8,642 bases of DNA from Methanomicrobiales archaeon (GTDB lineage: Archaea; Halobacteriota; Methanomicrobia; Methanomicrobiales; Methanospirillaceae): NCBI GenBank assembly GCA_017883495.1, contig JADGNL010000135.1, positions 1-8,642 on the forward strand, in the 5' to 3' direction. The notes beneath the pieces are model-generated. The model was not told the origin of the DNA. It saw nothing but the letters and a program-made list of their open reading frames with translations, and did no database searches. This document shows positions 1-5,809 of the stretch, in pieces (position 1 is the stretch's first letter; each line of letters begins with the position of its first letter). Position numbers and translations under genes: made by a program.

Positions 1-135
1 GACCAGGAATCCCGTATCCGGGAAGACGGCGAGAAAGAGGAGCACGTAGACCCAGGCGCCGTACTGCTGGACTGCGGGGAGGAGGTACTGGTCCAGGTGG
101 AGCAGGATCTCCAGGATTCCGGGATTGGCTGCCAT
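1..135 (-). CDS. DedA-family membrane protein, N-terminal part (runs off left edge)
   Basis: The minus strand is open from an ATG at 135 to the window edge, giving 45 residues. The pattern is that of the DedA/SNARE-associated family N-terminus: a short amphipathic lead-in (LEILLHLDQYL), then QQYGAWVYVLLFLAVFPDTG, where the family usually has a YG.W.Y..LF....ETG motif. The usual Glu before Thr-Gly is Asp here. DedA proteins are polytopic inner-membrane proteins linked to lipid-carrier flipping and membrane homeostasis; the substrate of this one cannot be judged. No Shine-Dalgarno sequence precedes the ATG, but a TATA box lies about 35 nt upstream, so the transcript leader would be very short. 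The family is typically about 200 residues, so roughly three quarters is missing. The family call rests on a short segment but the motif is distinctive. Confidence 0.8.
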   Translation of the reverse strand, partial: MAANPGILEILLHLDQYLLPAVQQYGAWVYVLLFLAVFPDTGFLV

Positions 136-168
136 CAGGAAGAGATCGACCGTCGTCCGACCTCAAGG

Positions 169-177
169 AATATAAAA
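169..177 (-). promoter_or_regulatory. TATA box for the DedA-family gene
   Basis: The minus strand reads TTTTATATT in a GC-rich setting. Its centre is about 38 nt from the ATG at 135, so a start about 26 nt downstream of the box would leave a leader of roughly 12 nt. This fits the absence of a ribosome binding site before that gene. It is called from the sequence pattern only. Confidence 0.5.
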
Positions 178-559
178 CCGGCGCGCGGATAGCGCGATGC
201 GATCAGTATGGTCTCCCTCTCCCCGGTCTGCCGCTGTGCTCGCCCTGCTCCTCCTTGCGGCGTCATGACGCGCGCTCCGACGCGAGCAAATAGACCCGGC
301 AGGTGCACCGCGTGATGGGGTGGGCCGTCATCGGGCTCGTCGTGACCAGCATCGTCCCCGGCCTCGCGATACTGCCCTCGGTGCTTGCTCGGTAGCAACG
401 CCCCGGTCCTCCCCGTGAACCATTCCCGGAGCCGCTGCCCGTCCGGATGATCGTTTCGCCACGGCGACCGCCCCCGGGTCGGCCGACGCGGACGAGGGCT
501 CGACCTTCGTCTTTACCCTGCCGGCCGCGTAGATCGCGGAAGCCATCGGATCGAGATGG
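178..559. other. Gene-poor stretch with scraps of possible decayed coding sequence
   Basis: Neither strand holds an intact gene I would defend. Three short plus-strand scraps look protein-like. At 197-268 a 23-residue frame (starts MRSVWS, then a hydrophobic run VLALLLLAAS) resembles a signal peptide cut short by TGA. At 315-395 a 26-residue frame (core VIGLVVTSIVPGLAILPSVLA) resembles one membrane helix. At 419-532 a frame ends like a sensor kinase. They lie in different frames without shared start signals, which suggests remnants of one or more inactivated genes, or chance in GC-rich DNA. Longer open frames here (for example 447-665 plus, 135-398 minus) are arginine/proline-rich and look like artefacts of GC content. 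Confidence 0.4.
419..532 (+). pseudogene. Possible histidine-kinase C-terminal remnant
   Basis: After a TGA at 416-418 this frame runs 37 codons to TAG at 530-532 and ends with EGSTFVFTLPAA. Histidine-kinase ATPase domains commonly finish with a Gly-Ser-x-Phe-x-Phe-x-Leu-Pro strand after the G2 box, so the last dozen residues fit that ending. The upstream residues do not carry recognisable N, G1 or G2 boxes, and no other frame immediately upstream supplies them. If it is a relic, the body of the kinase has been deleted or scrambled. A chance match over such a short length is quite possible. Confidence 0.25.
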
Positions 560-579
560 AAAAGACGGGCTCCCTGCCC
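560..579 (-). terminator. Probable terminator of the tRNA-Phe gene
   Basis: Starting 24 nt after the tRNA 3' end on the minus strand is a small GC hairpin (GGGC, loop AGGGA, GCCC; 579-567). It is followed by GTCTTTT, with the T run at 563-560. Archaeal terminators depend mainly on the T run, and this one is short, so the call is moderate. Confidence 0.4.
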
Positions 580-602
580 GGGTTCTATCCGGAAGAATCG
601 AG

Positions 603-676
603 TGCCTCAGCCCGGATTTGAACCGGGGACAACCAGATCTTCAGTCTGGCGCTCTCCCAAACTGAGCTACTAAGGC
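603..676 (-). tRNA. tRNA-Phe (anticodon GAA)
   Basis: The minus strand folds into a complete 74-nt cloverleaf. The acceptor stem is GCCTTAG with CTGAGGC (one G-T pair), and the D stem is GCTC/GAGC with a GG-containing loop. The anticodon stem is CCAGA/TCTGG with loop CTGAAGA, giving anticodon GAA. The variable loop is TTGTC, and the T arm is CCCGG/CCGGG with loop TTCAAAT. The discriminator base is A and no CCA is encoded, as in many archaeal tRNA genes. There is no intron. It is transcribed divergently from the DHH phosphoesterase, and its 3' end faces the gene-poor stretch. Confidence 0.97.
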
Positions 677-703
677 AGGCGGATCATTAGATTGCCCCTC
701 CCC

Positions 704-713
704 GGATAAAAAA
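704..713. promoter_or_regulatory. Shared AT-rich promoter block between tRNA-Phe and the DHH gene
   Basis: The block reads GGATAAAAAA on the plus strand and TTTTTTATCC on the minus strand, and it stands out in GC-rich flanks. On the minus strand it sits about 30 nt before the tRNA 5' end, the right distance for a TATA box with a short tRNA leader. On the plus strand, 26 nt downstream is about 735, just before a GAGG element at 742-745 that could serve the DHH gene. The tRNA assignment is the better supported of the two. Confidence 0.45.
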
Positions 714-754
714 CCCGCGGTGGGGGGCCGGGATCCGCATCGAGGATACTTTCT

Positions 755-1744
755 TTGCCGCTCGGACCGATGCGTACGTGCATGCCCCAAGCGCCGACAC
801 TCTCGCCCGCGGAGGAGCGTGTCGTCGACGCGGCGCGGGAACGGAAGGCCCGCGTGCTCCACCTGACCCACAACGATCTCGACGCCGTCGGGGCCGACGC
901 GGTCCATCGCCGGCGGTACGGAGACGTCTTCACGATCTTCTCCTCGGTCGGCAAGTTTCCGGCCTTCCTCGAGCGGCTCGCGGTCCTGCCCGGCCGGGGC
1001 GACCTCCTCTCCATCACGGACCTCGGCTATCAGGATGCGGTCGTACCTGCCCTCGATGCCGCGCGGTTAAACGGGTGGCGGGTCGAATGGCGAGATCACC
1101 ACCGCTGGAACGAGGGAGAGTGTGGCGCCGTCCGCGAGCGGGTCGACCTGCTCCGGGTCGACACGACCCGGTGCGGCTGCGGGATCGCCGCAGTCGATCT
1201 CCTCCCCGAAGACACGGTCGCACGCGAGATCGCCAGTATCGTCTGCGACTACGACCTCTGGCTCCACAGGGATCCCCGATCGGCCGTGCTCGGCCAGGTG
1301 CTCCAGCGATCGAGAAACCGGAACCACGTCCGGGACCTGCTGGTCAAGGGCCGCTTTACCGACGACCAGGTCGAGGCCGAGTACGCCGACATCCGGAAGG
1401 AGATGGCCGGGGTGATCGACCATTCGATCGCCCACGTCCAGCTCGCGGGCAAGCGCTACCGGATCGCGTTCGCGCCGCTCTACGGGTATCCCTCCGAGAC
1501 CGCGGCTGCCATCCGGGAGAGGCTCGGGACCGAGATCGAGGTGATCGTCAACCCCTCGGGTCGGTTCTCGATCCGGTCAGTCCCGCCGATCAGCCACCTC
1601 GTCGCCCGCCGGTTCGGCGGCGGCGGCCATCCGAACGCGGCCGGCGGAGACTTCGCGTTCACGTTCGTCGATCGACTCGGCTTCGCCCTGTTGAAGCGGA
1701 GCCGGCGGTACCGCGATCTGATCGCGGCGGCCGAGGTCCTCTGA
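755..1744 (+). CDS. DHH-family phosphoesterase (RecJ/NrnA-like)
   Basis: This is a 329-residue stand-alone DHH phosphoesterase: a metal-dependent (usually manganese) enzyme of the superfamily that cleaves phosphodiester or phosphate bonds in nucleotides, nanoRNA or single-stranded DNA. Motif I is HNDLDAVGA (residues 39-47), motif II has the Asp in SITDLG (86-91), motif III is DHH (114-116) and motif IV lies in CDYDLW (164-169). The C-terminal DHHA1 domain ends in GGGGHPNAAGG (288-298). Length fits the NrnA/pAp-phosphatase size class rather than full RecJ, but the exact substrate cannot be read from sequence. The start is uncertain: TTG at 755 has a GAGG 9 nt upstream (742-745), while ATG codons at 770 and 782 lack such a site yet give a more ordinary N-terminus. 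Transcription appears monocistronic and divergent from tRNA-Phe. Confidence 0.9.
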   Translation: MPLGPMRTCMPQAPTLSPAEERVVDAARERKARVLHLTHNDLDAVGADAVHRRRYGDVFTIFSSVGKFPAFLERLAVLPGRGDLLSITDLGYQDAVVPALDAARLNGWRVEWRDHHRWNEGECGAVRERVDLLRVDTTRCGCGIAAVDLLPEDTVAREIASIVCDYDLWLHRDPRSAVLGQVLQRSRNRNHVRDLLVKGRFTDDQVEAEYADIRKEMAGVIDHSIAHVQLAGKRYRIAFAPLYGYPSETAAAIRERLGTEIEVIVNPSGRFSIRSVPPISHLVARRFGGGGHPNAAGGDFAFTFVDRLGFALLKRSRRYRDLIAAAEVL

Positions 1745-1748
1745 GTCG

Positions 1749-1773
1749 GACGATATATCCGTTTTTAATCGTC
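1749..1773 (+). terminator. Probable terminator of the DHH phosphoesterase gene
   Basis: Starting 4 nt after the stop codon there is an inverted repeat GACGAT (1749-1754) / ATCGTC (1768-1773). The run TTTTT at 1762-1766 lies in the loop. The T run alone would be a plausible archaeal terminator; the weak stem may be incidental. Confidence 0.35.
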
Positions 1774-1965
1774 GGTCGACCGGCCGGGCAGTTGGCGATC
1801 GATTGAAACCGAGCGCCGGATCGGCGAATGCGGTTCCCTCTCACCGGAGCGCACGACGCGGCTAGAGCGATCGTGGAGCGGACCGACGGGGACGCGGCTT
1901 CTTGGCTGACGTTCCCGGCGGTTTCCGCTCCACGGATCCATCTTCGGCCACGGTTACGGCGTCAG

Positions 1966-1975
1966 CATTATACAA
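1966..1975 (+). promoter_or_regulatory. TATA box for the NosD/PKD protein gene
   Basis: CATTATACAA lies in a GC-rich stretch about 50 nt before the ATG at 2019. A start about 26 nt downstream (near 1996) would give a leader of about 22 nt that contains the strong ribosome binding site at 2005-2010. Box, leader and binding site together make a coherent initiation region. The rest of 1745-2018 shows nothing else I would call. Confidence 0.55.
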
Positions 1976-2004
1976 CCATGCCGCGAATAGTCCACTATCC
2001 GTAA

Positions 2005-2010
2005 GGAGGT
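2005..2010 (+). promoter_or_regulatory. Strong ribosome binding site that fixes the NosD/PKD start
   Basis: AAGGAGGTCAC contains GGAGGT, 8 nt before ATG 2019. It rules against the longer in-frame start at 1902, whose extra 39 residues would be encoded across the promoter and would bury the signal peptide. Confidence 0.8.
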
Positions 2011-2018
2011 CACGGGGA

Positions 2019-3371
2019 ATGCAGCACGGAACGCGGAGATGGGGGCTCGCCGTCTGCCTGCTGATCGGAACGCTCGCTCTCCTGGCCGCAACGGCCGCGG
2101 GAACCGGCATCCGGGAACCGACCGTGATCACGGTCCCCGGGACCTACCTGCTCGAGCGGAACCTGTCGGTCCCCGACGGCACGGTCGCGATCGAGGTGCG
2201 GGTCCCCAACGTCACGATCGAGGGGAACGGGTGGACGATCGCCGGGCGGGACGCCGCGAACTCGTGCGGCATCCTGGTGCATGCGCCCGCCGGTCGCGTC
2301 CGGAACGTGACCGTCCGCAATCTCAACATCCGCGACCTCCAGTTCGGGTGCTACTTCTGGAACACCGAGAACACCAGTGTCGAGAGCTGCCTGATCGAGT
2401 CCTGCACCTACGGGATCACCTTCAACCCGGCCCTGCGGGGCTGTATCACGTCGAGCAGGATCGAGGGGAACGATTACGGCTTCGCGATCTCCGGAGGATC
2501 GGCCTCGGCCACGATCCTGTCGAACCGGATCACGGACAGCGTCCGCACCGGGATCTATCTCTACCGCACCCGCGGAGGGCTGATCGCCGACAACTATCTC
2601 GAGAACGTCCGGAACGTCTACGTCGGAGACCAGGCCTCGGGCATCAACTGGACGGCCGGCCCTGCGCCCGGCCCGTCGGCGGCCGGCGGACCTCTGCTCG
2701 GCGGCAACTTCTGGGGCAGGCCGAACGGCAGCGGGTTCTCGCAGACAACGGCGGATGCGGACCGGGACGGAATCTCCGACCGGGCCTACCGTGTCTCGGG
2801 CTACATGGTCGATACCCTGCCGCTTCGCGAACGCACCAATCGGACGCCGCCGGTGGCCGGGTTCTCGGCCACGCCCTCGTCAGGGATGGCGCCGCTCACG
2901 GTCCAGTTCAACGATGCCTCCCGCGGCGACGCCGGGCTCTGGGAATGGTCGTTCGGCGACGGCACGAGTTCGATCGTTCGTAACGCAACCCATCGGTATG
3001 CAGAGCCCGGGCGGTACGCAATCACGCTCAGGATCCGCGACGCGACGGGGTCGAACGCCTCGATCAAGACAGGGTCGATCACGGTCGCGGCCCCGGTCAA
3101 ACGGCCGGCGGCCGCGTTCCGAGCGACGCCGCGGGTCGGGGCAACACCGCTCGCGGTCCAGTTCACGGACACCTCGACCGGGTCGCCCCGGGCGTGGCGG
3201 TGGACCTTCGGGGACGGCACGAGCTCGACCGAGCGGAACCCGCGCCACGTCTATCGCGAGGCGGGGAGTTACACGATCGGCCTCAGGGTTACGAACGCGG
3301 CCGGCGTCTCGACCCGGACGGCGACACGCTTCATCACTGTGACCGTATCGCCCAAAGAGAAAGGTTATTAA
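2019..3371 (+). CDS. Secreted NosD-like beta-helix protein with two PKD domains
   Basis: This is a 450-residue predicted exported protein. Residues 1-28 form a signal peptide: basic RR at 6-7, hydrophobic core LAVCLLIGTLALLAA, Ala-rich end. Residues about 33-210 are a right-handed parallel beta-helix of the NosD/CASH type, seen as repeated turns (VTIEGNGWTIAG, VTVRNLNIRDL, SCLIESCTYGITF, SRIEGNDYGFAI, NRITDSVRTGIYL, NYLENVRNVYV). Residues 226-270 carry the usual end (GGNFWG, then DADRDGISDRAY, an Asp-rich calcium-site-like motif). Two PKD domains follow (about 278-358 and 363-443), each with the W-x-FGDGTSS core. Such proteins are common at the surface of Methanomicrobia and probably bind polysaccharide or other surface proteins; no enzymatic activity can be assigned. 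No C-terminal membrane helix or sorting motif is present, so it is likely released or held by protein contacts. It has its own promoter and a strong ribosome binding site. Confidence 0.9.
   Translation: MQHGTRRWGLAVCLLIGTLALLAATAAGTGIREPTVITVPGTYLLERNLSVPDGTVAIEVRVPNVTIEGNGWTIAGRDAANSCGILVHAPAGRVRNVTVRNLNIRDLQFGCYFWNTENTSVESCLIESCTYGITFNPALRGCITSSRIEGNDYGFAISGGSASATILSNRITDSVRTGIYLYRTRGGLIADNYLENVRNVYVGDQASGINWTAGPAPGPSAAGGPLLGGNFWGRPNGSGFSQTTADADRDGISDRAYRVSGYMVDTLPLRERTNRTPPVAGFSATPSSGMAPLTVQFNDASRGDAGLWEWSFGDGTSSIVRNATHRYAEPGRYAITLRIRDATGSNASIKTGSITVAAPVKRPAAAFRATPRVGATPLAVQFTDTSTGSPRAWRWTFGDGTSSTERNPRHVYREAGSYTIGLRVTNAAGVSTRTATRFITVTVSPKEKGY
2850..3348 (+). repeat. Tandem PKD domain duplication
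   Basis: Two copies of about 81 codons (roughly 2850-3093 and 3105-3348) encode matching PKD domains. DNA similarity is highest at the core: GACGGCACGAG occurs at 2958-2968 and at 3213-3223, next to aligned Trp and Phe-Gly codons. The copies have clearly diverged elsewhere, so this is an old domain duplication and not a recent DNA repeat. Confidence 0.6.
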
Positions 3372-3420
3372 GGCGATTGGCGAACGATATCCTGCAGAGC
3401 AATCTGTGAGAGTACCCCAA

Positions 3421-3612
3421 ATGGATAACAGAAGGTTTGGCGGGCCGCCGCGTGGCGGTTCCAGGAACTTTGGTAGCAGCGGCCCGAGAGAGATGACCAA
3501 AACGGTCTGTTCGGACTGCGGGAAAGAGTGCGAGGTCCCCTTCAAGCCGACGGAGGGTCGCCCCGTCTACTGCTTCGACTGTCTGCCGAAGCACAGAAAG
3601 CCTCGCTTTTAA
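3421..3612 (+). CDS. CxxC-x17-CxxC zinc-ribbon mini-protein
   Basis: This is a 63-residue protein. The N-terminus (residues 2-24) is rich in Arg and Gly (RRFGGPPRGGSRNFG) and resembles an RGG-type nucleic-acid-binding tail. The C-terminal part holds a probable zinc site: C30 and C33, then 17 residues, then C51 and C54, with an extra C37 and a basic tail (KHRKPRF). This spacing defines a small family of uncharacterised archaeal and bacterial mini-proteins; RNA or ribosome association is plausible from composition but unproven. ATG at 3421 is preferred over an in-frame GTG at 3406 because it starts the typical MDNRRFGG segment. No clear ribosome binding site is seen. An AT-rich ACGATAT near 3384-3390 would give a nearly leaderless transcript, and TTATTAA at 3365-3371, overlapping the upstream stop, would give a longer leader. 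Its stop overlaps that of the convergent membrane-protein gene. Confidence 0.85.
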   Translation: MDNRRFGGPPRGGSRNFGSSGPREMTKTVCSDCGKECEVPFKPTEGRPVYCFDCLPKHRKPRF

Positions 3613-3980
3613 TCGGACTCGGGAACTGCCGTTCCGGCATCTCCCCGCTTTTTTGAGAACGACCTGTTGACCCGTATCACCAGCACGGTCAGGGTAGCCG
3701 CAAAGAGGAGCTGCGTCAGCATGTTCGGCCGCAAGTCCCCGGGCACGATGAAGATGATCAGCGCAAAGAGCGGCGCGCAGAGCGAGACAAGGTCTCGCCG
3801 GGGCTTGAGATAGGCAAGGTACGCAAGCAGGACGGACCCGATCACGCACCCCCAGGCGAACGAGCCGGGGTCGGCGATCAGGCCCGCGTTTGCGAGCGCG
3901 ATCGCGACCGCGATCCCGCCGAAGGAGGCGAGGGGGACACCGGCCGAGAGGAGGAGGTCCCGCTGGGCGACTGTGACCAT
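3609..3980 (-). CDS. Small four-helix membrane protein, function unknown
   Basis: This is a 123-residue predicted integral membrane protein that I do not recognise. Four hydrophobic segments are visible: about 9-31, 40-58, 64-80 and 87-103. Basic KPRR follows helix 2 and a basic RVNRSFSKKR tail follows helix 4, suggesting by the positive-inside tendency that both sit on the cytoplasmic side. No catalytic or transport motif is visible. It is the last gene of the larB-nadM operon: the preceding stop TAA (3989-3987) is followed at once by an in-frame GTG (3986) and, 6 nt on, by ATG (3980). Translation is probably coupled, since no independent ribosome binding site is present; either codon could start it and ATG is chosen. 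The 3' end overlaps the convergent mini-protein gene by 4 nt. Confidence 0.75.
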   Translation of the reverse strand: MVTVAQRDLLLSAGVPLASFGGIAVAIALANAGLIADPGSFAWGCVIGSVLLAYLAYLKPRRDLVSLCAPLFALIIFIVPGDLRPNMLTQLLFAATLTVLVIRVNRSFSKKRGDAGTAVPESD

Positions 3981-3986
3981 GTACAC

Positions 3987-5300
3987 TTAGGGTTCTTCGC
4001 CGTTGGTGATAGGGTTATGCGTCCCGGGCTCGAGACGGATACGGCCGGCGAAGACCGCATCGACCTCCTCTTCGAGCCCGGCGAGCAGCGCCGCCCGCTC
4101 CTTCTCCTTCTGCTCGGCCACGCGGGAGAGGCCGGTCCGCTCGTCCTCGAGCACGGCCGCGCGATGGTCGAGCTGCCGCAGCCGGCCCGCGAGGCGCTCC
4201 CTGTCCTGTGCCACCGGCGATGCCGCGAGCTCCCGTTCGAGCGCGGCGGCCTCCTCGACCACCCGGGCGTGGTCGTCCGCACGCGAGCCCACGGCGGCGG
4301 CGACCGCGGCGGGGTCGTCGAAGAGCGGGTCGCCCTCCTTCGGCGCGATCTCTCCGGCGGCGATCAGGTCGCGGACAACGGCGAGACCCCCGGCGAGGAG
4401 GGCTGCGAGGGTTGTGCCGTCTCCGGAGAGGGGCTCGGCGAGCGTGGACTGGAGGTGATGGAGCCTCGTCGACGTCTGTCGATCGCCGCGTTTCGCGACG
4501 AGTCGTTCGGCCCGGCGCAGGACCTGGATCAGACTCTGCGCCTGTACGCGATGGGCGGCCTCGAGAGCGCCGGCACGAGCCCTGAGTCGTTCGGCTTCAA
4601 CCCGCCGCTGATCGAGGTCGATGGCCGCGGGCGACCCGTTCAGGGCTTTGAGCTCGGCCTCGGCCTCCGACCGCTCGCCGGCCAGGGCCGCGAGCTCGGA
4701 CGCGGCGCCGTCCGACCGCCGAACGGCGTCCTGCTCCTCGGACTCGAGGACGGCCATGCGCTCGAGCCGATGCCGAAGAGTCTCCAGGGCCGCGAGCTCG
4801 CGCTTCTCCTCGCCCAGGGCCGTCGTCATCGAGTTCACGGCGTGGCCGATGACGTCGACGCCGGCCTTGACCGCCTTCATCTCATCGGGCAGGACCGAGC
4901 GCAGGTACCGTCCCTGCCCGCGAAGGGCCGAGATCGAGCACTTGAGAAGCGCGGCGGCGGCGCCGTAGAACTCGTGCGGATCCTCCGGGAGCGGGCGCGC
5001 CAGGCACGACTCCAGCGCCCGCACGAAGGCCGGGAGCGTCGTCCGCGAGATCTGTTCGAGTTTCGGATGGAGGGCCGTATTCCAGTCGGCCTGGGCGAGC
5101 CGCTGGAGCAGGGCGCCGAGGTCGGCGACGGCCCTTCGCACCTCGCGGGCCGGTTCCTCGCACGCAGGCCCCACACGCGCTCTGATCGCGGCCGCCTCCT
5201 CGTCGATGAGCGCCGGCAACGCTCCGAGATCGACAGGAGTCGCGGCGGACGGCCCCTCCTTCCTGCCGAGGAGATCTTTGACGAATCGGAAGACGGGCAT
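3987..5300 (-). CDS. Coiled-coil protein of unknown function in the larB-nadM operon
   Basis: This 437-residue, Ala/Glu/Arg/Leu-rich soluble protein matches no family I recognise. It has no signal peptide or membrane helix. Residues 1-15 (MPVFRFVKDLLGRKE) could form a short amphipathic helix. Residues 25-155 look like a helical bundle with few charged repeats (ADWNTALHPKLEQ near 71-83, two Cys at 99 and 121). Long Glu/Arg/Leu heptad-like stretches at about 160-265 and 340-415 are probable coiled coils, separated by a Gly-rich segment around residues 291-325. The acidic tail ends THNPITNGEEP. Architecturally it resembles a scaffold or structural helical protein. It starts 2 nt after the nadM stop with AGGAGTGA (5314-5307) 6 nt before the ATG, so it is cotranscribed, and a four-helix membrane protein follows immediately. 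A link to NAD or nickel-cofactor metabolism is guilt by association only. Confidence 0.8.
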   Translation of the reverse strand: MPVFRFVKDLLGRKEGPSAATPVDLGALPALIDEEAAAIRARVGPACEEPAREVRRAVADLGALLQRLAQADWNTALHPKLEQISRTTLPAFVRALESCLARPLPEDPHEFYGAAAALLKCSISALRGQGRYLRSVLPDEMKAVKAGVDVIGHAVNSMTTALGEEKRELAALETLRHRLERMAVLESEEQDAVRRSDGAASELAALAGERSEAEAELKALNGSPAAIDLDQRRVEAERLRARAGALEAAHRVQAQSLIQVLRRAERLVAKRGDRQTSTRLHHLQSTLAEPLSGDGTTLAALLAGGLAVVRDLIAAGEIAPKEGDPLFDDPAAVAAAVGSRADDHARVVEEAAALERELAASPVAQDRERLAGRLRQLDHRAAVLEDERTGLSRVAEQKEKERAALLAGLEEEVDAVFAGRIRLEPGTHNPITNGEEP

Positions 5301-5302
5301 GG

Positions 5303-5809
5303 TCAGTCACTCCTCGCGATCTGCCGGACCCGGCCGACGCCGTCGATCTCGGAGATCACCGCGGCCACCTCTGGCGGCACGAGCGGCTCCCAGGCCTCGC
5401 CCTCGAGCATCCGGCGGCGGATCTCGGTCCCGCTATGGCGGTCGCGCTCGTGCATCGCATCCGTGTGGGTGGGGATGCCGGCCTCGGCGAAGAGGCGGAC
5501 CACGAGCTGGTTCGCCGAATGGACGATCTGGAACGGCGGGGTCATGGACATGACGTGGGCGGCCCAGATCGCATTGCGCCGGATATCCTCGATCGGAATG
5601 ACGTAGAACGGCACCCCGAGCCCGGCGAGCGACCGCGTGAGCATCAGCACCCGCTCGCCGGCCGTGAACGGGTTCTGGAGCTCGTGCGAGAGCTGGGCCG
5701 AGCCGATCCCGATCACGATCTCGTCCGCGGTCTCCGCGATCACGGAGAGCACGGCGTGGTGGCCGTTGTGGTACGGCTGGAACCGGCCTATATAGAACGC
5801 TCGCTTCAC
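5303..5809 (-). CDS. nadM: Nicotinamide-nucleotide adenylyltransferase, archaeal type
   Basis: This 168-residue enzyme transfers AMP from ATP to nicotinamide mononucleotide (in several homologues also nicotinic acid mononucleotide), giving NAD or its deamido form plus pyrophosphate. It is a cytoplasmic Rossmann-like nucleotidyltransferase. The N-terminal YIGRFQPYHNGHH (6-18) contains the HxGH signature at 14-17. NPFTAGERVLM (46-56) and the HSGTEIRRRM segment (125-134), equivalent to the family's ISSTxxR-type ATP-binding motif, are present. Length matches the archaeal NadM family. The start is GTG at 5809: it gives the expected V/M-K-R-A-F-Y-I-G N-terminus and overlaps the larB stop as GTGA, with GGTGA just upstream. 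It is translated from the larB transcript. Whether this copy prefers the amidated or deamidated nucleotide cannot be read here, and that matters for the larB link. Confidence 0.95.
   Translation of the reverse strand: MKRAFYIGRFQPYHNGHHAVLSVIAETADEIVIGIGSAQLSHELQNPFTAGERVLMLTRSLAGLGVPFYVIPIEDIRRNAIWAAHVMSMTPPFQIVHSANQLVVRLFAEAGIPTHTDAMHERDRHSGTEIRRRMLEGEAWEPLVPPEVAAVISEIDGVGRVRQIARSD
5307..5314 (-). promoter_or_regulatory. Ribosome binding site of the coiled-coil gene
   Basis: AGGAGTGA on the minus strand lies 6 nt before ATG 5300, inside the last codons of nadM. It supports the ATG at 5300 as the true start and cotranscription with nadM. Confidence 0.6.

Noticed and set aside
197..268. A 23-residue frame that looks like a signal peptide
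   Set aside because: It stops immediately after the hydrophobic run and has no ribosome binding site; treated only as a possible gene scrap.
1..602. Search for a second copy of the tRNA-Phe 3' end that would mark an integrated element
   Set aside because: No matching copy is visible by eye; the GGGTTC-containing segment near 580 is only a superficial T-arm resemblance.
778..1806. A 342-codon frame overlapping the DHH gene
   Set aside because: It is an Arg/Pro-rich shadow with no motif, whereas the 755-1744 frame carries all DHH and DHHA1 motifs.
1801..1810. GATTGAAACC, which resembles the end of a common CRISPR repeat
   Set aside because: It occurs once with no repeated unit or spacer pattern nearby; there is no array.
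1828..2004. A 58-residue frame in the gap before the NosD/PKD gene
   Set aside because: It overlaps the TATA box and most of the leader, has no ribosome binding site and resembles nothing; likely chance.
1902..2018. In-frame 39-residue extension of the NosD/PKD protein
   Set aside because: It would be encoded across the promoter and bury the signal peptide; the GGAGGT at 2005-2010 points to ATG 2019.
4017..5606. A 529-codon open frame on the plus strand
   Set aside because: It is the antisense shadow of the coiled-coil gene and the end of nadM; those minus-strand frames have motifs, ribosome binding sites and tight operon spacing, this one does not.
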